DNA of 64,000 nt, from contig CM060180.1 of assembly GCA_030549775.1 (NCBI GenBank), positions 88,513,172 to 88,577,171 on the forward strand, given 5' to 3'. Both the position numbers and the translations under genes were made by a program. Each line of letters opens with the position of its first letter. Position 1 is the stretch's first letter. Below are positions 59,291 to 64,000 of this stretch, piece after piece. The notes below the pieces were generated by a model. It searched no databases, had not been told where the DNA came from, and worked only from the letters and a program-made list of their open reading frames with translations. The DNA comes from Tamarix chinensis. Its lineage: Eukaryota > Streptophyta > Magnoliopsida > Caryophyllales > Tamaricaceae.

Positions 59291-59444
59291 GGATATTTGG
59301 TTTGGATATAGGTTTGGGTTAGTTTTTTGGTTTGGTATTAATAAAATCTTGAATGTTGATTTAATTTTGATCTAATGGTTGAAATTGGTTCTTATGTTTG
59401 TATATTAATATAAGTTTGCATGTGAACCTCACCCAATTATCAAA

Positions 59445-60290
59445 TTACCCTTCTACATTATCATAATTACCGATTTGTCCTTTAGTTGGTTAAATCACTA
59501 ATTTGCCCTTCTCTACTATCATAATTACCAAATTACCCTTCTCCATTATCAAAATTACCAAATTACCCTTTAGTTGGTTAAATTATCAAATTGCCCTTCT
59601 CTATTATCATAATTACCAAATTACCAAATTGCCATTTCTCCATTATTATAACTACCAATTTACCCTTTAGTTGGTTATACTACCAAATTGCCCTTCTCTA
59701 TTATCATAATTACCAAATTACCCTTTAGTTGGTTGAATTACCAAATTACCCTTTCTCCATTGTTATAACTACCAATTTACCCTTTAGTTGGTTATATTAC
59801 TGAATTGCCCTTCTCTATAATCATAATTTAGTTACCAAATTATCATTCGCCGTTATCATAATTACCAAATTACCACTTACTTCCAAATTTACCATAATAT
59901 CCTTTTATTTACAAAATTACCCTTCTACCCCTTACTTCCAAATTTACCATAATGTCCTTTTATTTATAAAGTTACCATTTTACCCTTTACTTCCAAAGTT
60001 ACCATAATGTCCTTTTATTTATAAAATTACCATTGTACCCCTCACTTTCAATATTACTATAATGCCCTTTTACTTACAAAATTACCATTTTACCCTTTAC
60101 TTATAAAATTACCAATTTCCATTTACTTATAAAATTATCATATTGCCATTTACTTATAAAATTACCATTTTTCTCTTTTCTTACAAAATTATCATTTTCC
60201 CTTCTCCTCTAAAATTACCATAATGCCCCCCCTTTTTTTAAAAAATTTACCATCTTGCCCTTTTATTATACCACTTTTATTAAGTTATCA
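59445..60290. repeat. TTACC minisatellite of M4, right part
   Basis: Degenerate ATTACCAAATTACCCTT and TTACCATAATGTCC units, as in M2 at 8500-9760. Confidence 0.9.
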
Positions 60291-60435
60291 TCACTACATG
60301 GATGTTAATATTAATACTCCACTCTCCTCACCCAAATTCCACCAACTATTATATTTTACATAATACTCCTCATCACCCACACATATTAGGCTATATTCCT
60401 GCACAAGACATATTACCAAAATTCCCATAGGCTTA

Positions 60436-61849
60436 TGATAAGTGTGACTTTTGCATCTTATTCCTAAGGTTTATAAGAGTTTTACCTCTAATTTCAGTTG
60501 GAATTCTCCCTTTTTGTTCTTATTACTACCTTTGTGTTGTGAAAATTTGTAGGGTCTCAAGAAACAAAAAAATCATGAAGAATGGAAAAAAGAATAAGCT
60601 TAGAGGGAGAATAAAGGAGAAAAAAGGAGCAAAGAGGAGCAAAAGTTAAAGCGGAAAGAGATTTAGAGCTAAAATGTAAATTCTGGAATAAAATGAAAGT
60701 AAGAATGCATATTTAAAGTATATGAGCCTAAAATAAGTGGAAAGTATACAAGGAAAAAGTCTGAATTTGGAGAAGCTTTCAACATCAAAGTTGTATATCA
60801 TTTTAATATCTTTCCAACGCATCCAAAATAAGCTTAATCGGAGCTATGATGAAAACGTTATGGTTAAAATACGCATCATTGTCAAAGTTGACACATGAAG
60901 CCCATCTTTATCAATACCCTAGGGATCCATGAGGCGGTAATATAAAAACTCTCATTCTAATATTTCGAGGCAGCCTCAACTCCCTTTCTTTTCTCTCTTC
61001 TCTATCATATTCCCCAATTCATCAAGATCTCTCTTGTAAATTAGAGACCGACGTTCAAGAAGTTAAATTTTTGCAAGAATATGTGAACATCAAGGGTATT
61101 ATCTAATGATCTTTTCTCTATCTATGGAATCTCTTGTTGTTTTTAATATTCTTGCTATGAATTTGATGGGCTAGATATTGTGCTAAGGTGAAGGGGAATT
61201 TTCCCTGATCCTAATGTGTTGAATTATTGCATCCTTTTTTGTTTAATTCATAATCTATGTGTTGTGTTATTGATTGATTGACGGATTTATGAACCACGGC
61301 CGGGTTTCAATTTTCGGTGGGGAAAATACGGGTGAGATCGAGAGATAATCCAGTATTAGACCCAATAGCACAACGAGAGATTAAATTATAGGTCGAGAGA
61401 CGATCGATTTGACCTCTACAACAATAAAGGAGGAAAATTTATAGACTTTAATGCATTACATTCTATTAGACTCTAAGCTAGAGATAGTTAGGGCCATAGA
61501 TATGTAATAGGGTGGTTGTGGCTTGAGAAAGCACAAAACTTTCTATCCTTGTTGGAATGGTTGATTATTATTGTTGAATTATTTTGTCATGTGATATTCG
61601 ATTACATGTGAGGATTGAGGGTGATGAACCGGAACCTTAGCTCTTCTATTTATTTGAGTCACTTGAGTGCTATTTTCCTTTCTTTTTAGCTTAGTTAGTT
61701 ATTTTAGCTTACAATTTATTATTTCATATCATCTTGTAGTCTAGACATAGCTAAGTTCTATCATTGTCCTAGTGGTCATTCACCAATTCATGTGGAATCG
61801 ACCTTGACTACTACTCTAACCCCGTGCACTTGCGGGTAGGAACGTGTCA
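60436..61849 (+). repeat. 5' LTR of Athila C
   Basis: TGATAAGTGTGAC...GGAACGTGTCA, 1414 bp, keeping the ~40-bp segment absent from A and the TATAAAAA motif. Confidence 0.93.
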
Positions 61850-61855
61850 AGTTTT

Positions 61856-61873
61856 TGGCACCGTTGCCGGGGA
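61856..61873 (+). promoter_or_regulatory. PBS of Athila C
   Basis: TGGCACCGTTGCCGGGGA, one base from the site in A. Confidence 0.88.
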
Positions 61874-62011
61874 TTGGCAGCGAGTGACATTAGGACTCAA
61901 GGAATTTATTGTGATCTAGACATTTATTTTTTTCTCTTTTTACATTATTTTTGTTGTGGTTGACTAATCTTGGGTGTAGGAGTGTTTGATTTAGTGCAGG
62001 TGCATTAGTGC

Positions 62012-64000
62012 ATGACCCGCGCTAGTGGGGGTGATCTAGTGCCACTTGATCTCGAGATCGAGAGGACCATCTCACATTTACGCAAGTCACACAACACAAA
62101 CATTGAAATGGAAACCAATCCTCCACCCCATGATGGACAAATCCCACCACAAGGGCACATCCTACTCTAAGAACAAGCTCCTATCCAAGAGCAAGTTCCC
62201 ATTCCTAGGTCGCTTCGGGACTATTCTACACCAAGCCTTGATGGCTCAACCTCAAGCATACGAAGACCGATCGTACAAGCTAATAATTTTGAGATCAAGC
62301 CTACCATTATCCAGATGCTACAAACATCAGTTCAATTTGGAGGTAACCTTAATGAAGATCCCCACTCCCACATTATTAACTTTGTAGAAATATGTGACAC
62401 TTTTAAGCTAAATGGTGTTTCTAATGATGCAATTAGACTTAGATTTTTCCCTTTTTCTTTATGTGATAAGGCTAACAGTTGGTTACACTCATTATCCCTT
62501 TTTCAGTTGGAGAAATGAAGTTCCTACAAAGCCTTTGGGATTCACACAACAACAACCAACACCTCTAGCTCCTTTACCGCCCCAACAACCTCAATCTTCT
62601 TCCCTTGAAGAGATGATGTCCAAGTTCATCACTCGCATCGAGAGCACCCTTCAAAAAAATGACGCTCAAATTCAAGCTCATCTTCAGAAACAAGACGCCC
62701 GCCTCAAAAATCAGGATGCATCCATCAAGAACCTAGAGGCACAGATTGGACAACTTGCTAATGCCATTTCAGCGAGAGCACCTAATAGTTTGCCTAGTGA
62801 TACAATCATCAACCCCAAAGAGCAAATCAATGCAATAGCCTTGAGGAGTGGGAAACTACTACCTGAACCATACCCTCAAGAACCCAAGGAAGATAATGAA
62901 AAAGCTCCTAAAGAGAAAGTGCCTGAATCACAACCTAAGACGATCCACACTTCACCTCAAGAGGTAAAGGCATATGTTCCCCCTCCTCCATTTCTAGGTA
63001 GGATTGTACAACGCAAGTTAGATGCTCAATTTAAAAAATTTCTTGGTATGCTTAAGAAAGTGCACATTAAATAAATTGCCTTTGCTTGACATTGTGAGAC
63101 AGATTCCCAGTTATGGGAAGTTTCTAAAAGACATAATCACTCACAAGAGGAAACTAGATGAGTTTGAAACAGTAAGTTTGAATGAGGAATGCTCTACAAT
63201 CTTGTAGAACAAACTTCCTCCTAAGCTTAAGGATCTAGGAAGTTTCACTATCCCATGTGTAATTGGGGATCTAAAATTTGAGAAGGTATTGTGTGATCTT
63301 GGTGCTAGCATTAATTTGATGCCTTTCTCTATTTTCAAGCGTCTAGGTCTATGGGAACCAGAACCCACCCATATGTCCCTTCAGTTGGCTGATTGATCTA
63401 TCAAATATCCTAGGGGCATTATTGAAGACGTTTTAGTTAAAATGGACAAATTTATCTTCCCTATTAACTTTGTTGTGCTAGATATGGAGGAAGACCACAA
63501 AGTCCCCCTAATTCTTGGTAGACCTTTCTTAGCAATAGGACGTACTCTCATAGATGTCCAAGAGGGTAAGCTCATTCTTTGTTTTCAAGGCAAAGAAGTC
63601 ACTTTTAATGTATTTAAGAGCATGAAATACCCCTTAGATGATAACACATGCTATTATATTGATATCTTAGATAATGTAATTGATGATTGTTTTTAAGCAA
63701 GTGTTGTGCATGATCCCATGGAAAGGTGTTTGGTTCAACAAAGAGAGCGGGAGAACGAAGAGAAAGAAGAAGAGGTTGTCTAGTACTTGAATGCACATCC
63801 ACTATATGGTCGTCACACTATGGTCCCCTTACGAGGGCTAGAGAGGGCCCATATTCCAAAATTGAAGTCATCTATTGAGGAATCTCCCACACTAGAGCTC
63901 AAGTCACTACCTCAGCATTTGAAATATGCATTTCTTGGTCATAATGATACACTTCCCATCATTATTTCTTCATCTTTGACTAATTTGCAGGAAGAAAAAT
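62012..64000 (+). pseudogene. gag-protease pseudogene of Athila C, partial
   Basis: Starts at the ATG equivalent to that of A. Early stop (CTC TAA near 62166-62171). At about 62500 the gag core jumps from the WLHSL region straight to the region encoding [10 protein letters not shown], removing the gag C-terminal half and zinc knuckle. Later pieces retain the linker, DLGAS (63295-63315) and [14 protein letters not shown], but stops occur near 63074, 63207, 63394 and 63696. The window ends before RT. Confidence 0.88.

Larger units (their letters stand above)
57355..59434. mobile_element. Mutator-like element MULE2 with telomere-like array (TSD AATTATCAAA)
   Basis: Flanked by AATTATCAAA at 57345-57354 and 59435-59444, in the 9-11 bp size class of Mutator elements. 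Ends: GGAAAAGGCTCCCGTGTG and, inverted, GGGTGAGGTTCACATGC. The right ~140 bp matches, inverted, the left terminus of MULE1, and the left ~75 bp matches its right terminus, so the two are the same family in opposite orientation. No transposase. Confidence 0.82.
55295..64000 (-). mobile_element. LTR M4 of the M/T family, incomplete in window
   Basis: Starts TGTTCTAACACCCCC, the inverted U5 end. It carries the stem-loop, the palindromic-site array and the TTACC minisatellite in the same order as M2. MULE2 and Athila C are nested in it. The right end lies beyond the window, so solo or full-length status is unknown. Confidence 0.72.
60436..64000 (+). mobile_element. Athila-type copy C, runs off the window
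   Basis: 5' LTR, PBS and gag-pol like A up to the spacer before RT, where the window ends. About 650 bp of gag is deleted. The pentamer before the LTR is GCTTA; its partner is outside the window. Confidence 0.9.

Noticed and set aside
50885..59434. One 8.5-kb MULE with the two telomere-like arrays as its inverted termini
   Set aside because: Each array-bearing terminus has its own partner terminus (53837 and 57355), MULE2 has its own 10-bp TSD, and D's TSD lies between the two.

Overview
This is a window of plant nuclear DNA made almost entirely of nested transposable elements. I see no intact host gene, rRNA or tRNA. The plant assignment rests on Athila-type and chromovirus-type Ty3/gypsy elements, Mutator-like elements with 9-11 bp-class target duplications, plant-type telomere-like heptamers (CCCTAAA) and a L1-type LINE fragment. 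The species cannot be named from the sequence; a large, repeat-rich eudicot-like genome is my inference.

Most of the structure resolves through perfect target-site duplications (TSDs). Left part: a minus-strand LINE ORF (reading frame seen at 366-464 and again at 4762-5170) is split by solo LTR M1 (470-4756, TSD GTGCA). A tandem AT-rich repeat (units Y1, Y2, Y3) is split by LTR M2 (6580-25324). M2 contains solo LTR M3 (11312-24637, TSD AGGCC), and M3 contains a truncated Athila copy (B, 12300-15936) and a deleted chromovirus (T1, 17435-23982, TSD GAAGA). Middle part: an old minus-strand Athila-like element D (28903-54591, TSD CTAAG) contains solo LTR T2 (29707-44978, TSD CATTC), which itself contains a nearly intact young Athila element A (31399-41460, TSD CTTAA). 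D's 5' LTR also carries a Mutator-like element MULE1 (50885-53837). Right part: minus-strand LTR M4 (55295 to beyond the window) contains MULE2 (57355-59434, 10-bp TSD) and a third Athila copy C (60436 to the window end).

Element A is the only copy close to coding capacity: gag and pol (protease, RT, RNase H, integrase) are open except for one missing base in an A-run at 33847-33851. B, C and D are pseudogenes. T1 keeps gag and protease remnants but has lost RT-RNase H-integrase.

The most unusual material is the M/T LTR family (about 3-5.4 kb per LTR). Its members share a stem-loop about 80-100 nt from the U5 end whose stem changes are compensatory or become G.U pairs in the sense RNA, an array of palindromic CCGGTCCACCGG-like sites, a TATA box about 0.8 kb into the LTR, a 62-nt exon-like block with consensus splice borders in T1 and T2, and a long triplet-microsatellite or TTACC-minisatellite block. 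T1 has a further oddity: its left terminus is an inverted copy of the last 95 nt of U5, yet the element is flanked by a perfect TSD. The two MULEs belong to one family in opposite orientation, each with a telomere-like array beside the same one of its two termini, and MULE1 seems to carry a captured host exon.
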